Made by a program: the position numbers and the translations under genes | Notes under the pieces: generated by a model | Databases searched by the model: none | What the model saw: the letters and a program-made list of their open reading frames with translations, nothing else | Told to the model about the DNA's origin: nothing | Origin: Botryococcus braunii | Taxonomy: Eukaryota > Chlorophyta > Trebouxiophyceae | Reading direction: 5' to 3' | DNA: 64,000 bases | Assembly: GCA_002005505.1 (NCBI GenBank) | Contig: KV908451.1 | Coordinates: 16,001-80,000 of the forward strand | Shown: piece after piece, positions 10,750-19,700 of the stretch | How positions within the stretch are numbered: position 1 is the stretch's first letter | Layout: each line of letters starts with the position of its first letter

Positions 10750-13700
10750 TCAAACGGCCGTCTCGCCCCACTTGGGCGGGCCCAACTCCTGGTGACGGTG
10801 GTAGGCGTTGATGGTGTCCTTTGCGTGGTCGAACATGTCCAAGGGCTCCCAGTCGTCTCCGACGTCGTAACCTGACCACAGTACCCAGTATTGGTAGGCT
10901 GGGGTACCGTCCGGGAAGTGGAGGGCCCGGTTCCCCTTCATCAAGGGACGGTGACCAAGGATGCCGTCCACGACGTACTCGGCATTCTCCGTGCCGTCAT
11001 CGCCCTTGACCATGCGTGGTCCCGGCTGGTATTTGTAAATGCTGAGGCGGTCTGGGTTACGTGGCCCCTTGTAGAGGTCCACATATTCCACGTTTATGCG
11101 TGGGTGAAACTTCAGGGCGGCGGGGACGTCCAGCTCAACAGAGTTGGGATGGACGGCAGTGACCCGGAAGGGTCCAATCCGGCGCCTGGCAAGCTTTATG
11201 TACTTCTGCGACGTCAGGGCGGCTGGGAACTTCGTCCGAAGGAGAACAAGGTCCCCCTTCTTATAGATCACAGCCCGGCGGTGGCGGTTCGCCTGGGCCG
11301 CCTGCCGCTCCTGAGCTGCAGCCAAAAACTTCCGTGCAAGAGTAAGGGAGTCTTGCATCTTCCGGAGGAAAAGATCTGCCCGATCTGCTTTCCCCCCCTC
11401 CATGTGTCCCATAGCAAATGGAATGTTTGGATCCTGTCCATATGTCAAGCGGAACGGTGTGGTGTTGATCGAGGCTTGCCATGTATTGTTATAGGCGAAC
11501 TCTGCAACAGCCAGATGGTTTTCCCATTCTTTAGGCTTATCCCAAACATAATGTTTGAGGTAGTCCTCAAGAATCCTGTTAACCCGTTCCGTTTGTCCGT
11601 CAGATTGTGGGTGATAGGCTGTAGACCGTGCAGGTTTGCAGCCTGTTAAATTTAGGAGTATATCCATAAATTTACTCACAAACTTAGGATCCCTATCCGA
11701 CACAAGTTCCTCTGGAAATCCGTGGTATCTCCAGACTTTATCCCTTAGCAAAACTGCTACATCATATGAGTCAGCTTTTGTGGTGGTGGGCACAAAGTGA
11801 GCACACTTACTTAACCGGTCCACCACAACCCATATGGCATCATTCCCGTTTGCACTCCGTGGCAACCCCGTTATGAAATCCATGGAAATGCTTTGCCATT
11901 TCCTAGTCGGGATTTGCAAGGGGTGAAGGAGGCCTGCGGGCAACTTGTTTGAAGCTTTGACCCTTTGACAAGAATCACAGTAGGCAACATATTCCCGCAC
12001 GTCCTCTGTCATTCCCGGCCACCACCATTCCCGTTTCACCAGTTCATACATCTTGGCAAAACCAGGGTGTCCCACATACAAAGGTTCATGCAATGCCTTG
12101 AGTATATCTTGTCTTAGGTTTCTCCCCACGACTCCTTCCCCATCCTTCACCTCATAATGCCCTGGGACATACTTCCGTCCCTCCTTCCCATATTCCCATA
12201 TCCCATTCCTGAAATGCACCTTCCTTCTGTTCGACCTCTTTCCCAACCACTCATCATCCATGTATGCCCTTTTTACTAACTCCAGGAAGGGTTCACACGT
12301 GTCAAGCTGCTGGGTGACTCCGCTCGGGCGGGCCCTCCCGCCGGAGTCCATTGCGACCCGGGGCTTGACACTCCTGAGCTCGGGCTCCGCTGGCTCGACG
12401 TTGCGTCGGAGCTGCCTGGCCGCGAGGATTGGGATCCTGGACAAGGCATCTGCGACGTTAGTCTTGCCTGGCTCCCAAACCCAGAGTATGTCAAACTCCT
12501 GCAATCGCTCAGCCCACCTAGCTCTTCTCGGGCTAAGTCCTGCCTGTTGTTGCAAAAAGGTATTACACTTATGGTCAGTGGTTACGGTGACTGGTTTTCC
12601 TAACACATAACATCGCCATTCCTGTAGAGCATACACTACAGCCAGCAATTCCCTTTCCGTAGCAGAATAGTTACGCTCTGCACTATTCAACTTTTTGCTA
12701 TAGTATGCTACTACTTTCCCGTCCTGCATGAGAACTGCTCCCACCCCAAAATCACTTGCATCACATGTCACTTGGAATGGTTTCCGAAGATCAGGTAGTG
12801 ATAAGATAGGGGCCTCTACCAAAGCAGTCTTCAATGCTGAAAAAGATTCCTCCTGTTCCAATTCCCATTCCCATGCCCTCTTGCTGCTTGACAACTTTGT
12901 CAAGGGAGCAGCGATGGCACTGAAGTCCCTGATAAACTTCCTGAAGTAGTTTGCAAGGCCCAGAAACCTACGGACATCCGTGGTGTTTTTGGGTACGGGC
13001 CATTCCTTGACTACTTCCACCTTTTGTGGGTCCACCTTTAATCCCTCCCTTCCAATGATATGCCCCAAGTATCGAAGTTCAGAACGCATGAACTCACACT
13101 TGGGTAGCTTGGCAAAGAGTTGCTTCTCTCGCAAGCGAGCGAAGACTTTTTCCAAATGGACATAATGCATGTTTTCATCCTTGCTGAAAATGAGCACATC
13201 ATCCAAATAGACAACGACAAATCCCTCCCGAATGAAATCATGGAAGATTTCATTCATCAGCCGCTGGAAAGTGGCCGGAGCATTCGTTAAACCAAAGGGG
13301 AGCACCAGAAACTCGTACAACCCAAATGGTGTTCTAAATGCTGTCTTTGGGATATCTTCTTCTTTAAGCCGGACCTGATGGTATCCGCTCAATAAGTCCA
13401 GGCTTGAGAAGACCTTTGCTCCTTTGAGCCTATCAAGCAAATCATCAATCCGGGGCAAGGGGTACCTATCCGGAATGGTAATCTGGTTGACAGCTCTATA
13501 ATCAATTACCATCCTATAAGTTCCTTCCTTCTTTTTAACAAAAAGAACAGGAGATGCATAAGGTGAGTGACTGGGCCGGATGTGCCCTAATGCGAGAAGC
13601 TCATCCACTGTTTTAGTACACTCTTCCATTTCTAGAGAAGATAAACGATAAGCAGGCTTATTAGGAGGTACAGAGCCAGGTTGTATCCTGATGGTGTGAT

Positions 13701-13893
13701 ACACCTGTCTATGCGGTGGCAATCCTGGCAAACCTTGAGGAAACAAATCACTGTACTCCCTAAGGAGCACCCCCAATTGTTCCGGTTTGCCCTTCAACAC
13801 CTCCTCCAGTCCCAAGGATCCCGTGAACTTACCCGACGACGACGTTTGTTCCTCCTCCTCCTCCTCTATTATTCCCTCTTCCTCCCCCTCCAC
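10750..13893 (-). CDS. Ty3/gypsy Pol: RT, RNase H, integrase, chromodomain
   Basis: This is a 1047-codon intact frame. The start is a GTG inside an acidic run (EEEEEEQ), and upstream protein is probably joined by frameshifting from the protease frame, which it overlaps by about 25 bases. Domains in order: reverse transcriptase with VIDYRAVN (near 130) and YLDDVLIFS (near 229), RNase H with DASDFGVGAVLM, integrase with GHPGFAKMYELVKREWWWP and CDSC, the core motif MDFITGLP, and DGQTERVNR. The C-terminus (EYVVDGILGHRP, YWVLWSGYDVGDDWEP) is a chromodomain-like module that would direct integration to particular chromatin. All key catalytic motifs are present. Confidence 0.95.
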   Translation of the reverse strand: MEGEEEGIIEEEEEEQTSSSGKFTGSLGLEEVLKGKPEQLGVLLREYSDLFPQGLPGLPPHRQVYHTIRIQPGSVPPNKPAYRLSSLEMEECTKTVDELLALGHIRPSHSPYASPVLFVKKKEGTYRMVIDYRAVNQITIPDRYPLPRIDDLLDRLKGAKVFSSLDLLSGYHQVRLKEEDIPKTAFRTPFGLYEFLVLPFGLTNAPATFQRLMNEIFHDFIREGFVVVYLDDVLIFSKDENMHYVHLEKVFARLREKQLFAKLPKCEFMRSELRYLGHIIGREGLKVDPQKVEVVKEWPVPKNTTDVRRFLGLANYFRKFIRDFSAIAAPLTKLSSSKRAWEWELEQEESFSALKTALVEAPILSLPDLRKPFQVTCDASDFGVGAVLMQDGKVVAYYSKKLNSAERNYSATERELLAVVYALQEWRCYVLGKPVTVTTDHKCNTFLQQQAGLSPRRARWAERLQEFDILWVWEPGKTNVADALSRIPILAARQLRRNVEPAEPELRSVKPRVAMDSGGRARPSGVTQQLDTCEPFLELVKRAYMDDEWLGKRSNRRKVHFRNGIWEYGKEGRKYVPGHYEVKDGEGVVGRNLRQDILKALHEPLYVGHPGFAKMYELVKREWWWPGMTEDVREYVAYCDSCQRVKASNKLPAGLLHPLQIPTRKWQSISMDFITGLPRSANGNDAIWVVVDRLSKCAHFVPTTTKADSYDVAVLLRDKVWRYHGFPEELVSDRDPKFVSKFMDILLNLTGCKPARSTAYHPQSDGQTERVNRILEDYLKHYVWDKPKEWENHLAVAEFAYNNTWQASINTTPFRLTYGQDPNIPFAMGHMEGGKADRADLFLRKMQDSLTLARKFLAAAQERQAAQANRHRRAVIYKKGDLVLLRTKFPAALTSQKYIKLARRRIGPFRVTAVHPNSVELDVPAALKFHPRINVEYVDLYKGPRNPDRLSIYKYQPGPRMVKGDDGTENAEYVVDGILGHRPLMKGNRALHFPDGTPAYQYWVLWSGYDVGDDWEPLDMFDHAKDTINAYHRHQELGPPKWGETAV

Positions 13894-14855
13894 TGGGGGT
13901 CCGAGAATAATTCCGGGACCGGCCCGCCCTGGGTACCCGGTCCCGTGGAGTTGGTTGATGAGGTGCCTGATTCGTCGTCGGAGGGATCGAGCCCGTTTTC
14001 CTCCAGGGATGACTCCTGCTCATCCCATGCATACTCTTCAGGTCTCATGACAACATTCAACAGACAAAGTCTCCATTGATCTACTTTGTTCTTCCCCTTC
14101 CTCACTATGTTCATACCCCATTGCAACGTGCAGGGTAAGACTTTCCTGTGAGGGTCCAACGTTACCCACTTCCCTTGATGTTTTATTTGTGCCTTTCCAA
14201 CCCCAACACTGACTGTGGCCTCCCTTAGAGACATCCAGTCTTGTCCCAGAATGAGGTCCACCCCCTCCATAATAGAATCACATACAAAGAAAGTATGGCG
14301 GGTGACTACCGAAGGGGTGAACCTAACACTAAGGTCAACCTTCCCCTTGGTTTCAGACAAGGACCCATCTGCAAGGACTACTGTTGTTGCTTCCTTGTGA
14401 TACCTAAGCCCTTGTAGTACTTTGCCTCGGACAAAAGAATGGGTAGCCCCAGTGTCCATGAGTGCACGAAACTCCATGCCTCGAACAGTAACGGCAAAAG
14501 TCAGGTTGAGTGGTGAGAGATTTCCCACATGCCCTACATGACAAGATGGTTGTGGCATGACACATGCAAGCACAAATGAAAAAGGAAATATTCCTGCCTT
14601 GCCCGAGAACATGAATTGTTCTCCCCTACATCCCCGAGCAAGAACTTTTAGTTTGGCCTTTGTCCTGTACTCTAAGAAAAACCTCCTGCTTTTCCAGACT
14701 TTTTGGCTAACAACAAAGCAGGCACCAAGGCTGGGATCATGTTTTCTCTTTGCAAAGAAATCATGCAAGCAAGCCTCTGCACAATTTTTCTTAGGTACTA
14801 CCAACTCAAAGGGTTCAGAGAGTGAAGACAAATAGGCCAAAATATGGGGATCCAT
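13869..14855 (-). CDS. Ty3/gypsy protease frame
   Basis: A 328-codon frame contains an aspartic protease with the active site LMDTGATHSFV near residue 130, the flap region VLADGS, and ILGQDW about 70 residues on. It matures Gag-Pol. It lies in the same register as gag, after the gag UGA and four sense codons (CTC GCA AGG GTC). It overlaps the pol frame in the -1 register. The C-terminal part is Ser/Gly/Glu-rich. The split gag / protease / pol arrangement is less common than a single long frame in plant chromoviruses. Confidence 0.9.
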   Translation of the reverse strand: MDPHILAYLSSLSEPFELVVPKKNCAEACLHDFFAKRKHDPSLGACFVVSQKVWKSRRFFLEYRTKAKLKVLARGCRGEQFMFSGKAGIFPFSFVLACVMPQPSCHVGHVGNLSPLNLTFAVTVRGMEFRALMDTGATHSFVRGKVLQGLRYHKEATTVVLADGSLSETKGKVDLSVRFTPSVVTRHTFFVCDSIMEGVDLILGQDWMSLREATVSVGVGKAQIKHQGKWVTLDPHRKVLPCTLQWGMNIVRKGKNKVDQWRLCLLNVVMRPEEYAWDEQESSLEENGLDPSDDESGTSSTNSTGPGTQGGPVPELFSDPQWRGRKRE

Positions 14856-14867
14856 GACCCTTGCGAG

Positions 14868-16133
14868 TCAAGTTTTGGGTTTCCCCTTCCCTTTCCCCTT
14901 CCACTTCCCTCTTCCCTTTCCTTTCCCTTGCCAATTACCTTGCCCTCCTTGAGGTGGTGGAAGCCCTCCTTGCACTGGTGCCACCACTGGTGGGGCCTGT
15001 GGTGCAGAGGGAAAGTAACCCGGTTGAAAGACTGGTGGTTGGAACCCTCCCGCTTTAGCTTTAGCAGCCAACCACTCCCTTTTCAACTGACATTGCCATG
15101 CTTCATGGCCCAACTGTTTGCAAAAGTAACACTCCCTATTAGCGGGGATGACCTTCCGAGAGTCCAACTTTCCTCCCTTCCCTGGTGAACCAGGGGGTCC
15201 TCCAACAGCTCCCCAGAAGGGTGGTGACCCTTGAACTTCCTCTGGGATATGAGCTGCACCAAGATTGGTGTGGAAGTTTGATAGTGTCCTCCTCTTGGGG
15301 GGACCTCCCTGTGCATCCCCATGGGCACTCTTGAAACCACCTTCATACTTGACCACAAAGGAGCACAAGTCATCCAGGTCTGTGAAGGGTTTCCCTGTCC
15401 CGGGGTTGATGGTACTGGCCAATCTTAACTGCACATTAAGACCCTTCATGAATAAGTGCAACTTATCCTGCTCTACCATTTCATATTCCACCTCAATATC
15501 CGAAAGCAAAGCAACAAATCTTTCAATGTACCTCTCCACACTTTCATTCCCTTGGTATACTTTGTCAAGCTTTTGTCTTGCTATTGCTACTGTGTCAGTG
15601 GCATCATATCTTTTGGACATAAAAGCTTTAAAGTCTTCCCACTTTATGGCATCTTCCTCTCCTCCCTCTTTTTCCCACTTACGCACAAAAGCATCCCACA
15701 CTTTAAGAGGTCTTTCTTCCAAGTGTTGAACTGCCAAAGCAACCCACTTAGCATCAGGCACGTTTGTGAGTTTAGCATATGATGCCAATTTCCGTGCAAA
15801 AAACATAAAACTTCCACGTTTTCCGTTAAAGAGAGAAGGAGGGGCAGCACGCACTTGCACCGGTTTGATGATCGGTGCTTGGGCCTCAGCCTGCCGAGCC
15901 TCCAACTTTTGTTCGACTAACGTGTTAATGTATTCTTCAATTTCATCCTTTGACAAGGGGCGTTTCTTCCTTTTGCCTTCCGATCCCTCGGTTGTGGGGG
16001 CGATCGGGTTCATGGAATCAACGTCCTCTTCCAACAAGTCCGTCACTTCAATTCCATCCTTCAAAGAACCTTCCACAAGGCTTCGGTCTTCTTCAGATAG
16101 GTTTTTAAACCTATCGGATCCCACCGAGCTCAT
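14868..16133 (-). CDS. Ty3/gypsy Gag (Ty3 element 2)
   Basis: A 421-residue frame starts at an ATG about 100 bases inside the 5' LTR. An acidic N-terminus with a basic patch (KRKKRPLSKDEIEEY) precedes the Gag core (residues about 110-260, including RYIERFVALLSD). A CCHC knuckle (CYFCKQLGHEAWQC) follows near 335, then a Pro/Gly/Lys-rich tail ending in repeated GKGKGK. It forms the particle and binds RNA. It ends in UGA at 14868, followed in frame by the protease region. Confidence 0.93.
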   Translation of the reverse strand: MSSVGSDRFKNLSEEDRSLVEGSLKDGIEVTDLLEEDVDSMNPIAPTTEGSEGKRKKRPLSKDEIEEYINTLVEQKLEARQAEAQAPIIKPVQVRAAPPSLFNGKRGSFMFFARKLASYAKLTNVPDAKWVALAVQHLEERPLKVWDAFVRKWEKEGGEEDAIKWEDFKAFMSKRYDATDTVAIARQKLDKVYQGNESVERYIERFVALLSDIEVEYEMVEQDKLHLFMKGLNVQLRLASTINPGTGKPFTDLDDLCSFVVKYEGGFKSAHGDAQGGPPKRRTLSNFHTNLGAAHIPEEVQGSPPFWGAVGGPPGSPGKGGKLDSRKVIPANRECYFCKQLGHEAWQCQLKREWLAAKAKAGGFQPPVFQPGYFPSAPQAPPVVAPVQGGLPPPQGGQGNWQGKGKGRGKWKGKGKGKPKT

Positions 16134-16219
16134 CTACGCGACGCATCCCAAAGTTAGATCCTTACATCGGCATCTGCCAACTTCCAACAACTTGATCGAA
16201 AACCCCAAAGGATTGATAA

Positions 16220-16237
16220 CGGCTTTCGCCGATACCA
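16220..16237 (-). promoter_or_regulatory. Primer-binding site of Ty3 element 2
   Basis: Two bases inside the 5' LTR the minus strand reads TGGTATCGGCGAAAGCC. TGG complements the CCA of a tRNA 3' end, and TGGTATC matches the usual initiator-Met site for seven bases. The rest differs from the common plant initiator tRNA, so the primer tRNA is unproven. Confidence 0.6.
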
Positions 16238-16239
16238 AA

Positions 16240-16717
16240 TGTAATAACTCAGCGGAATTTATAAGGAAGTAAGGCAGGAAGGGAGCAAGGAACGAGGCGC
16301 GACACGAGGTCCGTCACTTGGGGCAAGCAAGCGTTTACAAGAACCACCCCACCACACAGCTTACCCTTGTGGTTTCTCCAGTTCTGTCCTCTCGTGTTAA
16401 TCTACTCGGCACGCGGGTTCCTAGCCAAGGGACGCCTATCATTCGGACTCGGCCCATGTACGACTTATGTCTCTCTATCCTTCGTGAGAGCCCTAGATCG
16501 TCCACTCGTTGGCGTGCTAACGGTGACAACTATTGTCATCAAACACACGCAATGACGGAGTGCCAACTATGCATGGCGTAAGCAACCATCACCGACGGAA
16601 GGTGCTACTCTCGTTCGAGCGGCTAACCACGTGGCTCCCACGGGCGTGCAGTATGGCGCCAAAGGGCGTCTCCCGCAAATGTCCCGAAATGCTCGGAAAT
16701 CCTCGCATTCCGTTACA
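16240..16717 (-). repeat. 5' LTR of Ty3 element 2 (right copy)
   Basis: A 478-bp copy matching 9237-9714. On the plus strand its inner 180 bases carry an open frame starting at an ATG at 16533 that runs without a stop into the adjoining copia pol. Confidence 0.95.
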
Positions 16718-19700
16718 AAAAGGGTCTTTGCCTGCCATCCTGGAGGCTATGCCTGGTACAGCACATGACGCAGCCGCAATGTTACTGATTTATGAGTCAG
16801 TCCCAGAGGAATGGCTGGGACCTCTGTCTAATCTGCCCTCTGCTTATGATGCATATGAGTTCATCTGCAGAAAGTTTATTGGTGGATATAATATCGAGGC
16901 CAATGCAGATTGGCTCCAAGAAATGAGCCAGGGAATGAAACATGACGAGACGATTTCGCAATATGTCAACAGAATGATCAACCTGAAGGCATGCCTTGAC
17001 AGGAACAACCATGCTCTACTGGATGCACACGTTGCAACCCAGATTGTGCAGGGCTTGCCTGATGCAGCTAAAGAGCCAGGAATGATCACAACTGCTGCAG
17101 CACAACCCCTGGAGAAGCTGGCTGGACTTCTGCGCAACACAGCAGCTGCAGTGGGTTTTGATGAATATGCTCCTCGCCAACCAAGGGTTTTGGCTCTTGG
17201 ACAAGGCTCCAGTGGAGCCAATACCCCACCAGCTGCCAGTGCAGTCCATCAGCAGGCCCAACCAACTGTCTCTGAGGCCAAGTCCGAGACTAAGGGCATC
17301 TGCAACTACTGCAATAAGAAGGGGCATTACTGGAGGGACTGTCGAAAGAGGAAGCGGGACGAGGAGACCCAACGGAACGTAGTGGCAGCGGTCCAACAAT
17401 TGCAGGGAATGTGGCCACAGGGACCTCCACATATGGGTGGCCCACACCCTCCTGCAGCCCAGCTGGCGCACCCTGGACTGGATGCCTTTCCGGCATGGTT
17501 CCAACCCCCAGCTCCCCCACCTCCACCACCTGGAGGTATGCCATACATAATTTCCCTCAACATCCTGAAGACTCCTGTCAGAAATTCGTCTCTGCAATCC
17601 TGGCTGGTGGACAGTGGAGCATCTGTACATCTGGTGAATGATGTGACCCTACTACATAATCCAACTGTGCATGCCAAACCCATCCCATTACATCTGGCCA
17701 CTTCAGATGCCACTGGAGGAATTGTAGCATCAGGCTCTGTCTGCATCCTCAGTCGAGTGGGAGTTCCCCTGTGGATACATCATGTTCAGTGTGTTCCTTC
17801 TGCAACCTCAAACATACTGTCAGTATCTGCAGCATTGCGGGATGGGGCAGTCTTTCGCACAGATGATGTTGGAGCGTTCACTGAAGTCTGTGGTCCAAAC
17901 AGCTGGAGGTCTCGGATCAGTGCAGAGAAAGGGCTATTTTATATTCATCAAGTTGTAGCTCTGAGTCCCAGTGTTAACCACAGAAGAATTTCAGCTGCTG
18001 TGAAGTCCAAAACCCCCACCCAAAACTCACACAACTGTGCCAGACGATACCTCTGGCATAGCAGAATGGGACATCCAGGTGAAACATGGATGCAGCGCCT
18101 AACCAATGAGGACCTGGTCTCGGGACTTGATACATCCCTATGTCCCTGCTCCAATTGTCCAGTCTACTGTGAAGCATGTATTGAGGGAAAGACGTCTCGG
18201 CCTCCATTTGGAATAAGCAGTAGACCAGCTGTTGAACCACTTGACAGAGTACATATTGACACTGTGGGCCCCATTTTTCCTGCTGCAGTAACTGGTGAAC
18301 GTTACTGGGTGACTGCTTTGGATGAGTCATCTCAGTTAAAGGCGGTCCTGCCTGTGAAGTCCAAAGATGCCATCAGTGCTGCTGTGAGGGACCTCATTCT
18401 ATACTGGCAGACCCAGAAGAAAACCAAAGTGAAGTGTGTCCGGTGTGACCGTGGAACTGAATTTCTGAATGCCACGTTCAAAGAATTTTGTGCATCCCAG
18501 GGGACTAAATTGGAGACCTCAGCTCCTTACACCCCGCAACAGAATGGAGCGGCTGAAAGAGCCAATCGCACCCTCAAGGAACGTACCAGGACTCTTCTGG
18601 CTTTTGCAGCTGCCAGTCCAACGTTGTGGAAGGAGGCCCTGGAAACTGCATGCACCCTACTGAACATGGGTCCCAGTACCGGGAGGGACCGCACGCCATC
18701 AGAATTATTTTTTGGCTACAAACCAAATGTAACCCCACTGCGTACCTGGGGTTGCTTGGCCTTTGTGCACATTCCTGATGTCCAGCGCTCTGTGTTTTCC
18801 CCTAAAACTGTGCCAGGGATGCTTACTGGTTACTCAGCCTCCTCCAAAGCCTATCGGATCTATGTGGGAGGGGGTATCTGGAAGGAGAGCAGAGATGTGG
18901 TTTTCGTGGAGCACCTCAGGGGAGCCTCTCGGGTTGGCATGAGCGTTTCCTCAACACAGTCTACAGAGTTTCTGTGTCCTGAGCCCTCTGCAAGTGACAC
19001 TCCCCCAGTCTTTCCCGGCACCTCCCCTGGCACAACCAACATCAGCCTTGAGACAGATCTTGATGACCCACACAGTGAGCCTGAGTACCTGCCAGCCTCC
19101 AGCAACCTCCCCACACAGCCTGTCACAGGACCCCCCAGTGAGGCTGAGCCCGAGCCTGAATCCAGAAGACTGTGTGACCCAGTGGAGATGGATCAAACCC
19201 TGGAGGCAGTACAGGACTTAGCCAGAGGAGTGAGACAGGACTCCCACCTTCGACCGCAGATGGAGCGAGCCCAGGAGGTCCTCAGACCAACTAGGTCTGA
19301 TTGCCGCAACCACCAATTGGATGGCCTGACCCGGGCTCAACGACACGAACAACGCACTGCCGCCAAAGACCTCCTGCTGCCACAGGAGAAGGGAGAGAGC
19401 AGAGAGCGAGAGGGGTTGACTGAATGTGACTCTCTGTCACAGGGACCAGGGGAAGTGCAGCTAGAGGGTGATTCACATGAGGGGCATGAATTGCATGTGA
19501 GTGCAGTGAGGGGGGCAGCTACATGCAAAGCTGCAAATGGTCCCGGGGAGCTGAGCAGTATGGGTGGGTCTTGTTCAGTGACTGAGAGAAATGTAAGAGA
19601 TGTGACCATGCAGAGTTCTTCTGGCAACCCGTCCAGTCAGAGCACTCCTGGACGGGACTGTGGTGGCAGCCACCGGTCAGAGGAAGCATCATATGCTTTC

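Larger units (their letters stand above)
9237..16717 (-). mobile_element. Complete Ty3/gypsy chromovirus (Ty3 element 2)
   Basis: This 7481-bp element is bounded by LTRs of 478 bp that look the same by eye (9237-9714 and 16240-16717). On the minus strand the order is 5' LTR, primer-binding site, gag, protease frame, pol with a C-terminal chromodomain, about 1 kb of untranslated sequence, polypurine tract and 3' LTR. The five bases outside each end (gctcg on the left, aaaag on the right) do not match, so no target-site duplication is visible. Near-identical LTRs suggest recent insertion. The unmatched flanks suggest a later rearrangement or an assembly join. Confidence 0.93.
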
